Assembly: GCA_035540935.1 (NCBI GenBank)
Contig: DATLFS010000006.1
Coordinates: 1-21,812, forward strand
Length of the DNA: 21,812 bases
Reading direction: 5' to 3'
DNA from: DATLFS01 sp035540935
GTDB taxonomy: Bacteria > Actinomycetota > CADDZG01 > WHSQ01
The translations under genes and the position numbers were made by a program. Under the pieces are notes generated by a model that worked only from the letters and a program-made list of their open reading frames with translations, was not told where the DNA came from and searched no databases. Numbering within the stretch: the stretch's first letter is position 1; each line of letters opens with the position of its first letter. Positions 1 to 7,431 of this stretch are shown piece by piece.

Positions 1-1
1 C

Positions 2-688
2 TGGAGGCCCGCGTTCCGGGTGGCGGCCTACGCCGGTTACAAGTCGGAGCGTCCTGAGGACCCGCCGGAGCTGCCGCGCCAGTTCGACGTCCTGGCGGAG
101 GTTCTCGACGCCGCCGGCCTCCCGCGTGCGATCGCCCGCGGTCTCGAGGCCGATGACGTGGTCGCGACGATGGCGGCGGGCGTCGCCGGCGACGAGCGGA
201 TGGAGATCGTGACCGGCGACCGCGACCTCATCGCGCTGGTTCGGGATCCGCACGTCGCGCTTCTCTTTACGGTGCGCGGCGTGAGTGATCTTCGGCGGTT
301 CGACGAGGCGGCCGCGCTCGAGAAATACGGCGTGCGGCCTCGCCAGTACGGGGAGTTCGCCATGCTCCGCGGTGATCCGTCGGACGGGCTGCCGGGCGTC
401 GACGGGATCGGCCCGGTGCGCGCGGCGAAGCTCCTGGAGACATACGGTTCGGTCGACGGCATCCTCGAGCACCTGGACGATCTCCCGCGCAAGCAGGCGC
501 TGGCGTTCGAGGCCGCGCGCGACTATCTGTCGGCGGTGAGGGAAGTCGTGCGGATGGTGGACGACGCACCCCTCGAGATGACGTCGCGCCGCGAGCCGGA
601 CGCCGGCGCGCTCGAGGAACTCGCGGCCCGGCACGGGCTCGGATCGTCGCCGATGCGTCTCGCGCAGGCGCTCCGAGGCGAGAGATAG
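2..688 (+). CDS. 5'-3' exonuclease (FEN-like), 5' end cut off by the window
   Basis: Stand-alone 5'-3' exonuclease of the PolA N-terminal/FEN family, which cleaves 5' flaps and RNA primers in lagging-strand repair. The reading frame is open from base 2 and begins with WRPAFRVAAYAGYKSER, matching the conserved Lys/Arg-rich region that follows the first metal-binding Asp in this family. The true start therefore lies upstream, with perhaps 80-90 residues missing. Metal-ligand motifs visible are EADDVVATMA and VTGDRDLIALV. The helix-3-turn-helix DNA-binding motif follows as GDPSDGLPGVDGIGPVRAAKLL. The protein ends soon after this motif, with no polymerase domain, so it is not PolA. An AGGAGG overlapping the stop codon serves the next gene, which starts 9 bp downstream, so the two are probably co-transcribed. 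The GTG at 20 is internal and should not be taken as the start. Confidence 0.9.
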   Translation, partial: WRPAFRVAAYAGYKSERPEDPPELPRQFDVLAEVLDAAGLPRAIARGLEADDVVATMAAGVAGDERMEIVTGDRDLIALVRDPHVALLFTVRGVSDLRRFDEAAALEKYGVRPRQYGEFAMLRGDPSDGLPGVDGIGPVRAAKLLETYGSVDGILEHLDDLPRKQALAFEAARDYLSAVREVVRMVDDAPLEMTSRREPDAGALEELAARHGLGSSPMRLAQALRGER

Positions 689-697
689 GAGGCGGAC

Positions 698-1327
698 GTG
701 ACGAGGGTCGTTCTGGTGCGGCACGGGGAGACCGAGTGGAACCGCACGAAACGCGCCCAGGGTCAGGCCGACGTCCCACTGAACACGGCCGGCCACCGGC
801 AGGCGGTGCACGCGGCGAACGAGCTGCGTCATCTCGACGTGACGGCGGTCTACGCGAGCGACCTCTCGCGGGCGATCGACACGGCGCGAGCGATCGCCGA
901 CGCCCATGGACTCGAGGTGCACACGGACCCCGACCTGCGCGAGGTGGACCAGGGGGAGTGGGAGGGCCTGCACGTCGATGAGATCCGCTCCCGCTGGCCC
1001 GACCTGTGGGGTCCGGCGCGCCACTACTCGGCGCGCCCCGGCGGCGAGTCGCCGCAGCAGGTGCGCGACCGCGCCCTCCGGGCGCTCCGTCGGATCGTCG
1101 AGAGACACCCGGGTCAGACGGTGGTGGTCGTGAGCCACGGAGGGACGATCCGGTGGCTGAGCGCCGAAGCACTCGGCTACGACGATCGCCGCTCGGCGCG
1201 CATCCGCGGGCTCGGGAACGGCGGGGTGGTCGAGATAGAGGTGGCCCTCGAGAACGGAGCGCTCGTCTTCGGCGAGTTCCGGCGGCTCGACGGCAACACG
1301 CCCGATCTCGACGATCCGAACGACTGA
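698..1327 (+). CDS. Histidine phosphatase (phosphoglycerate mutase superfamily)
   Basis: Cytosolic phosphatase or mutase of the histidine phosphatase superfamily, 209 residues. The phosphorylated His is His9 in LVRHGETEWN, and the second catalytic His is His147 in VVSHGGTIRWL. Arg8 and the acidic residue in REVDQGEWEG (about 81-90) complete the usual pocket. The GTG start follows an AGGAGG at 687-692 with good spacing. Substrate cannot be read from sequence. Relatives include cobalamin (alpha-ribazole) phosphatase, glucosyl-3-phosphoglycerate phosphatase and broad phosphatases. It lacks the insertions of the true cofactor-dependent phosphoglycerate mutase, so I prefer phosphatase over glycolytic mutase. 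It lies 9 bp after the exonuclease and 10 bp before the aminotransferase, which suggests one transcript. Confidence 0.88.
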   Translation: MTRVVLVRHGETEWNRTKRAQGQADVPLNTAGHRQAVHAANELRHLDVTAVYASDLSRAIDTARAIADAHGLEVHTDPDLREVDQGEWEGLHVDEIRSRWPDLWGPARHYSARPGGESPQQVRDRALRALRRIVERHPGQTVVVVSHGGTIRWLSAEALGYDDRRSARIRGLGNGGVVEIEVALENGALVFGEFRRLDGNTPDLDDPND

Positions 1328-1337
1328 TAGGTTCCGG

Positions 1338-2522
1338 GTGATGGAGTTCCGGCGGATCGAGCGCTTCCCTCCGTACGTCTTCTCGATCGTCAACGACCTG
1401 AAAGCGCGCGCCCGGCGCGAGGGAGAGGACATCGTCGACCTGGGCATGGGCAACCCGGACATCCCGACGCCCGAGGCCGTGGTCGAGAAGCTGCGCGAAG
1501 CGGCCCTCAATCCTCGGAACCATCGCTACTCCGCGTCGAAGGGGATCCCGAAGCTACGGCGCGCCGTCTGCGACCTGTACGCCCGCGGCTGGGGCGTCGA
1601 ACTCGATCCCGAGACCGAGGCGGTGGTCACGATCGGCGCCAAGGAGGGTCTCAGTCACCTCGCCTGGGTGTTGTTGCAGCCGGGCGACTCGGTTCTGGTC
1701 CCGGAGCCGACGTACCCCATACATACCTACGCGATGATCCTGGCCGGCGCCACGATCACGTCGGTTCCCCTGTCACTCGAGAGCGACTTCTTCGGCGATC
1801 TGGTGCGCGCTTACGAGCGAAGCGAGCCGAAGCCACGCGTGGTTCTCTGCTCCTTCCCGCACAATCCGACGACGGCGGTCGTCGACGTCGGCTTCTTCGA
1901 GCAGTTGGTCGAGTTCGCCCGCGCGCGCGACGTCGTCGTCATCCACGATCTCGCTTACGCCGATCTTGTCTTCGACGCCGAGCGCGCTCCGTCTCTGTTG
2001 CAGGTGAAGGGGGCGAAGGACGTGGGCGTCGAGTTCTTCTCGATGTCGAAGTCCTACTCGATGCCCGGGTGGAGGGTCGCCTTCTGCGTCGGCAACCCGG
2101 CCGTGATCGGGGCGCTGACGAAGCTCAAGAGCTATCTCGACTACGGCGTCTTTCAGGCGATCCAGGTCGCTTCCATCATCGCCCTCAACGAGTGCGAGGA
2201 GGTGCCGAAGCAGATCCGCGAGGTCTACCGGGCGCGCCGCGACGTGCTGTGCGAGGCGTTTGGGCGCGCCGGGTGGGAGGTTCCATCCCCGCCGGCGACG
2301 ATGTTCGCGTGGGCGCCGATCCCAGAGCCGTTCAGACACATGGGGTCGCTCGAATTCGCCAAGCTGCTCGTGCGGGAGGCGAAGGTCGCGGTGAGCCCGG
2401 GCGTCGGCTTCGGCCCCCAGGGGGACGACCACATCCGCTTCGCCTTGGTCGAGAACGAGCAGAGGATCCGCCAGGCGGCGAGGGGCGTCAGGCGCGCGCT
2501 GGAGGCGGGACCGCCCGGATAG
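1338..2522 (+). CDS. alaC: PLP-dependent aminotransferase, AlaC-like (glutamate-pyruvate transaminase)
   Basis: Class I/II fold-type I aminotransferase of about 394 residues. The N-terminus (RRIERFPPYVFSIVNDLK) and MGNPDIPTP closely resemble E. coli AlaC, which interconverts alanine and pyruvate with glutamate/2-oxoglutarate. The PLP lysine is Lys238 in FSMSKSYSMPGWR. NPTT (about 176-179) and the conserved HDLAYADL provide the cofactor-ring contacts, and a C-terminal Arg (DHIRFAL) binds the substrate carboxylate. The start may be GTG 1338 or the adjacent ATG 1341. No strong Shine-Dalgarno precedes either, but TAGGTT at 1328-1333 lies 7 nt before ATG 1341 and could be an internal leaderless promoter. 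LL-diaminopimelate aminotransferase and other aspartate-family transaminases are close relatives, so substrate is likely rather than certain. Confidence 0.82.
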   Translation: MMEFRRIERFPPYVFSIVNDLKARARREGEDIVDLGMGNPDIPTPEAVVEKLREAALNPRNHRYSASKGIPKLRRAVCDLYARGWGVELDPETEAVVTIGAKEGLSHLAWVLLQPGDSVLVPEPTYPIHTYAMILAGATITSVPLSLESDFFGDLVRAYERSEPKPRVVLCSFPHNPTTAVVDVGFFEQLVEFARARDVVVIHDLAYADLVFDAERAPSLLQVKGAKDVGVEFFSMSKSYSMPGWRVAFCVGNPAVIGALTKLKSYLDYGVFQAIQVASIIALNECEEVPKQIREVYRARRDVLCEAFGRAGWEVPSPPATMFAWAPIPEPFRHMGSLEFAKLLVREAKVAVSPGVGFGPQGDDHIRFALVENEQRIRQAARGVRRALEAGPPG

Positions 2523-2525
2523 GGC

Positions 2526-3122
2526 TCACCTCCGAAGCAAGCCGTGGAGGCAGAAGTTCACCGCCTCTTCGTCGAGCCCCGGCCGGAGCGCGGTGGGCTC
2601 CGGCAACTCGAGGTAGATCTCGACGAAGTGGAAGATGGCGCCGAGGATGCCGTGCGCCATGAGCTCGGGATCGCCGTCGCGGACGCGTCCCTGGGACATG
2701 CCCTCCTTGATGTGACCGGCCGTGTCGGCCACTACCACTTGCTGCCCCTTGGCGACGAGGCCCTGGAACTCCTCGTACCGACCTGCGATCCGGATCAACC
2801 CCAACACCTCGGAGTGACGCCGGAAGAACTCGATCGACGCGCGGATGCCCTGCTCGAGACGCTGGACCGGGTCGTCGGTCTGATCGATAGCCGCCTGCTG
2901 GGCGCGCCTCAGCCGCAGGAGGCTGCTCTCGAGGAGCTCCGCGAAGAGCGACTCCTTCGATTCGAAGTACCAGTAGAAGACGCCCTTGCCGACGCCGAGC
3001 GTGTCGCACACGTCGCCCACGGTCGTGCCGTGGTAGCCCTGGGTTGCGAAGAGCTGCGCGGCCGCCTCGAGCACCTGCTCGCGCCGCTTCGTGCCCCTCT
3101 TGGTGAGCCTCCGCTCCTTCAT
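2526..3122 (-). CDS. TetR/AcrR family transcriptional regulator
   Basis: One-component repressor of 198 residues. An N-terminal TetR helix-turn-helix spans about 15-62: RREQVLEAAAQLFATQGYHG, then TVGDVCDTLGVGKGVFYWYF as the recognition region. The rest is an all-helical ligand and dimerisation domain with no family-specific motif I recognise, so the ligand is unknown. TetR proteins usually control a divergent neighbour, and this gene is divergent, with a 47-bp gap, from the cyclic 2,3-diphosphoglycerate synthetase-like gene. An imperfect 14-bp palindrome in that gap is a candidate operator. Its 3' end lies 3 bp from the end of the convergent aminotransferase gene. Confidence 0.92.
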   Translation of the reverse strand: MKERRLTKRGTKRREQVLEAAAQLFATQGYHGTTVGDVCDTLGVGKGVFYWYFESKESLFAELLESSLLRLRRAQQAAIDQTDDPVQRLEQGIRASIEFFRRHSEVLGLIRIAGRYEEFQGLVAKGQQVVVADTAGHIKEGMSQGRVRDGDPELMAHGILGAIFHFVEIYLELPEPTALRPGLDEEAVNFCLHGLLRR

Positions 3123-3134
3123 CCGGCCACCCTA

Positions 3135-3148
3135 CTTCCGGCCGCAAG
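3135..3148. promoter_or_regulatory. Candidate TetR operator
   Basis: The sequence CTTCCGGCCGCAAG is a 14-bp inverted repeat with a single mismatched pair (positions 4 and 11) centred on CGGCCG. It lies in the 47-bp gap between the tetR start and the start at 3170, at about the -35 position relative to a TAGGCT -10 candidate. Placement and symmetry suit a TetR-family operator. That TetR binds it is inference. Confidence 0.4.
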
Positions 3149-3155
3149 CAGCGTG

Positions 3156-3161
3156 TAGGCT
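3156..3161 (+). promoter_or_regulatory. Candidate -10 box (leaderless) for the cDPGS-like gene
   Basis: TAGGCT fits the actinobacterial TAnnnT -10 pattern and ends 8 nt before ATG 3170. Transcription would therefore start at or very near the start codon. There is no Shine-Dalgarno before the ATG, which agrees with a leaderless message. No good -35 hexamer is visible; the palindrome at 3135-3148 occupies that place. Confidence 0.35.
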
Positions 3162-3169
3162 CCCCGCCG

Positions 3170-4501
3170 ATGAGCGACACGACCGACGTCAGACGAGTTG
3201 TGATCGCCGGCGCCGCGGGACGGGACTTCCACAACTTCAACGTCCGCTACAGGTCTTCCGAGGCTCATCGAGTCGTCGCCTTCACCGCGACGCAGATCCC
3301 CGGCATCGAAGGACGACGGTATCCGCCGGAGCTCGCCGGCGACCTCTATCCCGAAGGGATCCCGATCCATCCCGAGGACGAGCTCGAGGATGTCATTCGC
3401 CGCTACGATGCGCATGAGGTCGTCTTCGCCTACTCCGACGTGAGCCACGCGTACGTGATGCACCTCGGATCGCGCGCCCTCGCCGCCGGTGCCGACTATG
3501 TCTTGCTCGGCCCACGCTCGACCGCGCTGCGGCCGAACCTCCCTTGCGTCGCGGTCTGTGCGGTACGGACCGGCTCCGGCAAGTCCCAGACCACGCGGGC
3601 GGTGAGTGACATCCTGCGCGCCGCCGGGCGCCAGGTCGCCGTCGTTCGTCACCCGATGCCGTACGGAGATCTGGTCAAGCAGGCGGTTCAACGGTTCGGG
3701 GACGTCGACGACCTCGACGCCCACGACTGCACCATCGAGGAGCGCGAGGAGTACGAGCCCCATCTCGCTCGCGGCTCCATCGTTTTCGCCGGGATCGACT
3801 ACGCCGCGATCCTGCGCGAGGCCGAGCGCGACGCCGACGTCATCGTGTGGGACGGCGGGAACAACGACCTCCCGTTCTTCGAGCCGGACGTGCACGTGAC
3901 GGTCGCCGATCCCCTGCGGGCGGGGCACGAGCTTCGCTATCACCCGGGCGAGGCGAACCTGCGTATGGCCGACGTGGTCGTCATCAACAAGATCGACTCC
4001 GCGGAGCCGCAGACGGTTACCGAGCTGCGGAAGACGATCGAGTCGGTGAACGAGAACGCGGTCGTCGTCGAGGCGCGGTCGCCGATCACCGTAGAGGACG
4101 GAGCCGAGCTGTCCGGGCTCCGGGTGTTGGTGGTAGAGGACGGCCCGACCCTGACGCACGGCGAGATGGAATTCGGAGCCGGCGTGGTCGCGGCCCGGCG
4201 CGCCCGGGCGGCGGCGCTCGTGGACCCGCGCCCGTGGGCGGCGGGCTCGATCGCGGCGGTGTACGAGAAGTACCCGCACATCGGAGCGCTGCTACCCGCT
4301 ATGGGCTACTCGGCGCAGCAGCGCGCCGATCTCGAGGCGACTATCAACGACTCCGACGCCGACGCCGTCCTGATCGCTACGCCGATCGACCTGCGTAAGG
4401 TGATCTCGATCGACAAGCCTGCCTACCGGGCCGCTTACGAGCTGGAGGTGGTGTCGTCGCCGTCGCTCGAAGACGAGCTGCGGCGGCGCCTCGATCTCTA
4501 G
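3170..4501 (+). CDS. cpgS: Cyclic 2,3-diphosphoglycerate synthetase-like P-loop protein
   Basis: Protein of 443 residues resembling the cyclic 2,3-diphosphoglycerate synthetase family, best known from Methanothermus fervidus. There the enzyme uses ATP to form the intramolecular phosphoanhydride of 2,3-diphosphoglycerate, an anionic solute of thermophilic methanogens. An N-terminal Rossmann-like region (about 8-120) begins VVIAGAAGRDFHNFN. A P-loop GTPase-like domain follows, with RTGSGKSQTT at 133-142 (Lys138, Ser139), a WDGGNND motif near 225-231 and NKID at 273-276. Length is close to the archaeal enzyme. Bacterial members are often annotated only as GTPases, and activity outside archaea is little tested. 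No 2-phosphoglycerate kinase, which would supply the substrate, is in this window. The gene is divergent from a TetR regulator. Its last 4 bp overlap the 3' end of the convergent membrane-protein gene. Confidence 0.75.
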   Translation: MSDTTDVRRVVIAGAAGRDFHNFNVRYRSSEAHRVVAFTATQIPGIEGRRYPPELAGDLYPEGIPIHPEDELEDVIRRYDAHEVVFAYSDVSHAYVMHLGSRALAAGADYVLLGPRSTALRPNLPCVAVCAVRTGSGKSQTTRAVSDILRAAGRQVAVVRHPMPYGDLVKQAVQRFGDVDDLDAHDCTIEEREEYEPHLARGSIVFAGIDYAAILREAERDADVIVWDGGNNDLPFFEPDVHVTVADPLRAGHELRYHPGEANLRMADVVVINKIDSAEPQTVTELRKTIESVNENAVVVEARSPITVEDGAELSGLRVLVVEDGPTLTHGEMEFGAGVVAARRARAAALVDPRPWAAGSIAAVYEKYPHIGALLPAMGYSAQQRADLEATINDSDADAVLIATPIDLRKVISIDKPAYRAAYELEVVSSPSLEDELRRRLDL

Positions 4502-5154
4502 CTCGAGCCGTAGTCGGTCTCGTCGCGGATGTTGCCGTCGGGGTCGTGGATGCGCAGCGTCGTCGACCGTTTCCGCGCCAGCTCCCGCGCTGCCTTGATC
4601 GCTTCTTCCTGCGTGTCGTAGTAGCCCTCGGGTTCGGGCGAGGATTCGTCCTTGACCGACCATCCCTGGGCCTCGTCGCGCAGGACGTGGAGCGCCGTGC
4701 CGCTCCGGTACTCCTTGTCCAGGGTCGGCTCGGTGCCGAGATGGTCTTCGATCCGCTTCAGCGCAGCCTCGATGCGGTCGTCGCTGTCCCGCGATTCCGC
4801 GCTGCCCTTGTGGATCAGGATCGCCGCCATGACCGTGAAGGAGAACAGCTGGAGGAATTCCGACTGCCAGTTCTCGAGGGTCCGGCTGCTGAACTGCGCG
4901 GCAAAGTCCCCCAGCTCGACGGGCTCCTTGTGCTCACGTTGCTGATCGGTGTACTCCTGCCACTGTGCGGCGGCTTGGCCGACCCAGCTCAGCAGGAAGA
5001 GCGTGCAGAAACCGAGGCTGAGCCCGAAGTTCTTCCATAGCCGCATCGACGTCGACTTCTCGTTCTGGATGCTCTTGACGAGGTTCCCGACGAGATACAG
5101 CGTGATTCCGGCCATCGCGAGCATGACTGCGCCGAGCACCACGGCTCCGCCCAT
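4498..5154 (-). CDS. DUF6766 membrane protein with C-terminal DUF2188 domain
   Basis: Predicted membrane protein of 218 residues and unknown function. An N-terminal hydrophobic segment (about 4-24) precedes a region recognisable as DUF6766 (about 38-122): MRLWKNFGLSLGFCTLFLLS, WVGQAAAQWQEY, ENWQSEFLQLFSF and HKGSAES, with two further membrane helices near 43-62 and 101-116. A soluble linker leads to a DUF2188-like domain (about 155-216) with GWSVKDE, YDTQEEAIKAARELARK and IHDPDGNIRDETDYG. DUF6766 proteins usually begin near residue 37 here, so the first helix is an addition. The start at 5154 is still preferred because AAAGGAG (5161-5167 on the plus strand, read in reverse) lies 6 nt upstream, whereas Met37 has no ribosome site. 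The 81 bp to the upstream same-strand gene show no clear promoter or terminator. Confidence 0.8.
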   Translation of the reverse strand: MGGAVVLGAVMLAMAGITLYLVGNLVKSIQNEKSTSMRLWKNFGLSLGFCTLFLLSWVGQAAAQWQEYTDQQREHKEPVELGDFAAQFSSRTLENWQSEFLQLFSFTVMAAILIHKGSAESRDSDDRIEAALKRIEDHLGTEPTLDKEYRSGTALHVLRDEAQGWSVKDESSPEPEGYYDTQEEAIKAARELARKRSTTLRIHDPDGNIRDETDYGSS

Positions 5155-5235
5155 CGCGCGCTCCTTTCAACAAGATTCAGATGCTCCTGCGGCAAGCCTG
5201 CACCGGGGGGGCCGCGAGGACGTGGATTTGTGCGC

Positions 5236-6534
5236 TCAGCGCCGGGTGCGGCTCCCCGCCGAGCGGACGTCGGCGTCGTCGCTCGGCCTGCGCACCTCGT
5301 CCGGCGCGAGCATCTCGGCGAGCTCGCGGATGAAGAGGCCGACGTCGGTGATGATGCCCATCGACTGCCACGAACCTCGGTCCATCAGCTTCGTGACCGT
5401 CGCCTGGTTGATGTCGACGCAAACCAGTGGGACCGTAGCGGGGAGGCAGTTGCCGGTGGCGATGCCGTGGAGCATGGTCCCGACGACGATGCAGTATGCG
5501 ACCGGATCCTTGCCGCCGGCGCCCCAGATGATGTCGCGGAGGCGGCGCTGGACCTCGAGCATGTCGGTGACGGTCTCGGGAAGCGGTCCATCGTCGCGGA
5601 CGCTGCCGCCGAAGAGGTAATCGCAACCTCTCGTGACGAGGTGGTACACGACGCCGTCTTCGAAGACGCCGGCATCGATGGCGGCCTTGAACGTGCCGTG
5701 GCGCCGGAGCTCGTTGATCGCCCGGATGTGGTGCTCGTGGCCGTGGTCGGCCGGCGTTCCCTCCGCAAGGTAGACGCCCAGCGAGGTCCCGTAGATGTTG
5801 CTCTCGATGTCGTGCGCGGCGACGCCGTTGCCGGCGAAGAGCGCATCGACGTATCCGGCGCGGATGAGTGCGCAGAGGTCGGGCGCCGATCCCGTATGGA
5901 CGACCGCCGGCCCCGCCACCCAGAGGATCCTCTGCCCGTTCTCCTTCACCGCGCGCATCTGCTGCGCGACCTGCTCGACGAGGAGCGCCTTCGGCTTCTC
6001 GGAGGAGACGTCGGACGACATGAACTCGAAGCTGGCCCTGCCCTGCTCTTCGGCCGCCCGTTCCAGCGGGAGGACACGGATGCCGAGGCCGCGCATGACG
6101 ATGCGCATGCCTCTGCGGACGTCGGCCATAGCGATCGTTCTCGCCGTCCTTCCGTCGTAGACGATGCCGCAGTCCATCTCCGAGCGCTCGACGCGGATCC
6201 AACGTCCGTCGACGCGGATCTCGGTGTCGAGGTTGGTGGTCGAGTAGAAGCCGGGAGGGAAGGCGCCGTCGACGTCCGCCTCACCCAGCTCCGCGTCCTC
6301 GACCGTCTCGGGGTTCGCGCCGTGCTGGCGCAGGCGCTCGATCAGCCGGGTGAGCAGGTCCTCGGTGTCGGCGATCACCTTGATGCGTGCCGACGACGGG
6401 TCGTCGTGCCGAACGCCGACCTGGAGGTCGAGGATCTCGTAGCGCGCGCCCGTCTCGACGATCTCGTCGAGGACCTTCGGCAGCGTGAGCGAGTCGATTA
6501 TCTGGCCCTCGAGCCGCACGTGCTCAGTGAACAT
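5236..6534 (-). CDS. TIGR00300/LOR-SDH domain protein, archaeal-type ornithine cyclodeaminase
   Basis: Protein of 432 residues matching the TIGR00300 (LOR/SDH conserved domain) family. Relatives in methanogens and the C-terminal half of cyanobacterial AgrE are NAD-dependent ornithine cyclodeaminases, converting ornithine to proline and ammonia. An N-terminal beta-rich domain covers about 1-110. It is followed by the conserved SEMDCGIVYDG, then a Rossmann-like region with ILWVAGPAVVHTG (203-215), DALFAGNGVAAHDIESNIYG (230-249) and the C-terminal VGTMLHGIATGNCLPA and VCVDINQATVTKL. There is no N-terminal arginine dihydrolase domain, so this is the stand-alone archaeal form. The start overlaps the end of the upstream hydrolase gene by 11 bp, implying translational coupling. 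Function in this organism is inferred from the family, which was long annotated only as 'LOR/SDH'. Confidence 0.82.
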   Translation of the reverse strand: MFTEHVRLEGQIIDSLTLPKVLDEIVETGARYEILDLQVGVRHDDPSSARIKVIADTEDLLTRLIERLRQHGANPETVEDAELGEADVDGAFPPGFYSTTNLDTEIRVDGRWIRVERSEMDCGIVYDGRTARTIAMADVRRGMRIVMRGLGIRVLPLERAAEEQGRASFEFMSSDVSSEKPKALLVEQVAQQMRAVKENGQRILWVAGPAVVHTGSAPDLCALIRAGYVDALFAGNGVAAHDIESNIYGTSLGVYLAEGTPADHGHEHHIRAINELRRHGTFKAAIDAGVFEDGVVYHLVTRGCDYLFGGSVRDDGPLPETVTDMLEVQRRLRDIIWGAGGKDPVAYCIVVGTMLHGIATGNCLPATVPLVCVDINQATVTKLMDRGSWQSMGIITDVGLFIRELAEMLAPDEVRRPSDDADVRSAGSRTRR

Positions 6535-7342
6535 CTGAGTGCTCCCGGATGAAGTCGTGGGTCCGGCGACGGACCTCTTCTCTGTCGTAATCGAGCGTGA
6601 TGACGTGATACGACCGTTCGAGCCAGACGAGCTCTTTCTTCTCGCTCGAGACGTTCGAGAGGATGATCTCCGCGTTCTTCGGTTTGACCGTGTGGTCGTT
6701 GCGTCCGTGCATGATCAGCACCGGACAGGTGACCTTCGGGAGCGCGGTGCGCGCCGCCTTGATCACCTTGAGCATCTGAAGCGACGCGCGCGTGGGCAAC
6801 CGGTCGTAGGCGACCTCGCGCCCGTCGGGATCGGCGATGTCGTTCGACACGCCGGCGACCGAGCCGACGAGGCGCGCTACGACCGGACTCACGAATCGAC
6901 GCGGGTCGTCGGTGTGCACGAAGCCCGCCAGCGACACCCAGCCCTTGATGCGGCGATCGGCCCGGCGCGCCATCAGATCGGCGGCCAGCGCGCTGCCGAA
7001 AGAGAGGCTGACGATGAAGACCTCGTCACGGCCATCGGCCACCACGTCGAAGCCTTCGTCGACGGCGCGCCTCCAGTCCTCGGCGGTGGCGAGGTTGCAG
7101 TCCTGCCACGTGGTGCCGTGGCCGGGAAGGCGGATGCCTTCGACCGCGCACCCCCGCGCGGCAAGGTCCTCGCCCAGCGCGCGCAGGCTCTGCGGTGAGC
7201 CGGTGAAGCCGTGGATCATCAAGACGCCGGTGGGCCCGGATCCGATTCGGAACGCCTCTGCTCCTTCCAAGACCTGGGGTTCGGTCACGATCTGCCCTTT
7301 CGCCTCGGCGCGCCGTAACGAGCGTTCCACGTCCGCAGACAA
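6524..7342 (-). CDS. Alpha/beta hydrolase, carboxylesterase/monoacylglycerol lipase-like
   Basis: Cytosolic serine hydrolase of 272 residues resembling small bacterial carboxylesterases (Est30 type). The oxyanion-hole strand is MIHGFTG (42-48). The nucleophile elbow is VSLSFGS with Ser114 as nucleophile, so the usual first Gly of G-x-S-x-G is Ser112. The acid is probably Asp216 in MHGRNDHTV, and the base His246 in RSYHVITLD. There is no signal peptide. The start is uncertain: TTG 7342 or the GTG four codons later, neither with a clear ribosome site. The gene ends inside the start of the TIGR00300 gene, so the two form an operon. It is divergent from plsC, and TTGACC at 7346-7351 in the gap has no matching -10 at normal spacing. 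Substrate is unknown. Confidence 0.85.
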   Translation of the reverse strand: MSADVERSLRRAEAKGQIVTEPQVLEGAEAFRIGSGPTGVLMIHGFTGSPQSLRALGEDLAARGCAVEGIRLPGHGTTWQDCNLATAEDWRRAVDEGFDVVADGRDEVFIVSLSFGSALAADLMARRADRRIKGWVSLAGFVHTDDPRRFVSPVVARLVGSVAGVSNDIADPDGREVAYDRLPTRASLQMLKVIKAARTALPKVTCPVLIMHGRNDHTVKPKNAEIILSNVSSEKKELVWLERSYHVITLDYDREEVRRRTHDFIREHSDVH

Positions 7343-7431
7343 AACTTGACCACAGGGTCCGGTCGCGGGTGCTCGACGGATTCTCTAACATGGCGGCCGG
7401 CGAGGGGAGAGAAGGGGACACATCTGTCGTG

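Noticed and set aside
3131..3159. CCTAC...GTAGG inverted repeat around the TetR gap
   Set aside because: Five-base arms with a 19-bp spacer are weaker than the 14-bp palindrome inside it and likely accidental.
5230..6552. Long plus-strand frame opposite the TIGR00300 gene, and similar long frames opposite the phosphatase (267-1523), thiO (12738-13862), htrA (15870-17033) and pfp (11404-12420)
   Set aside because: All are mirror frames of genes with clear family motifs; their compositions are low-complexity and lack ribosome sites.
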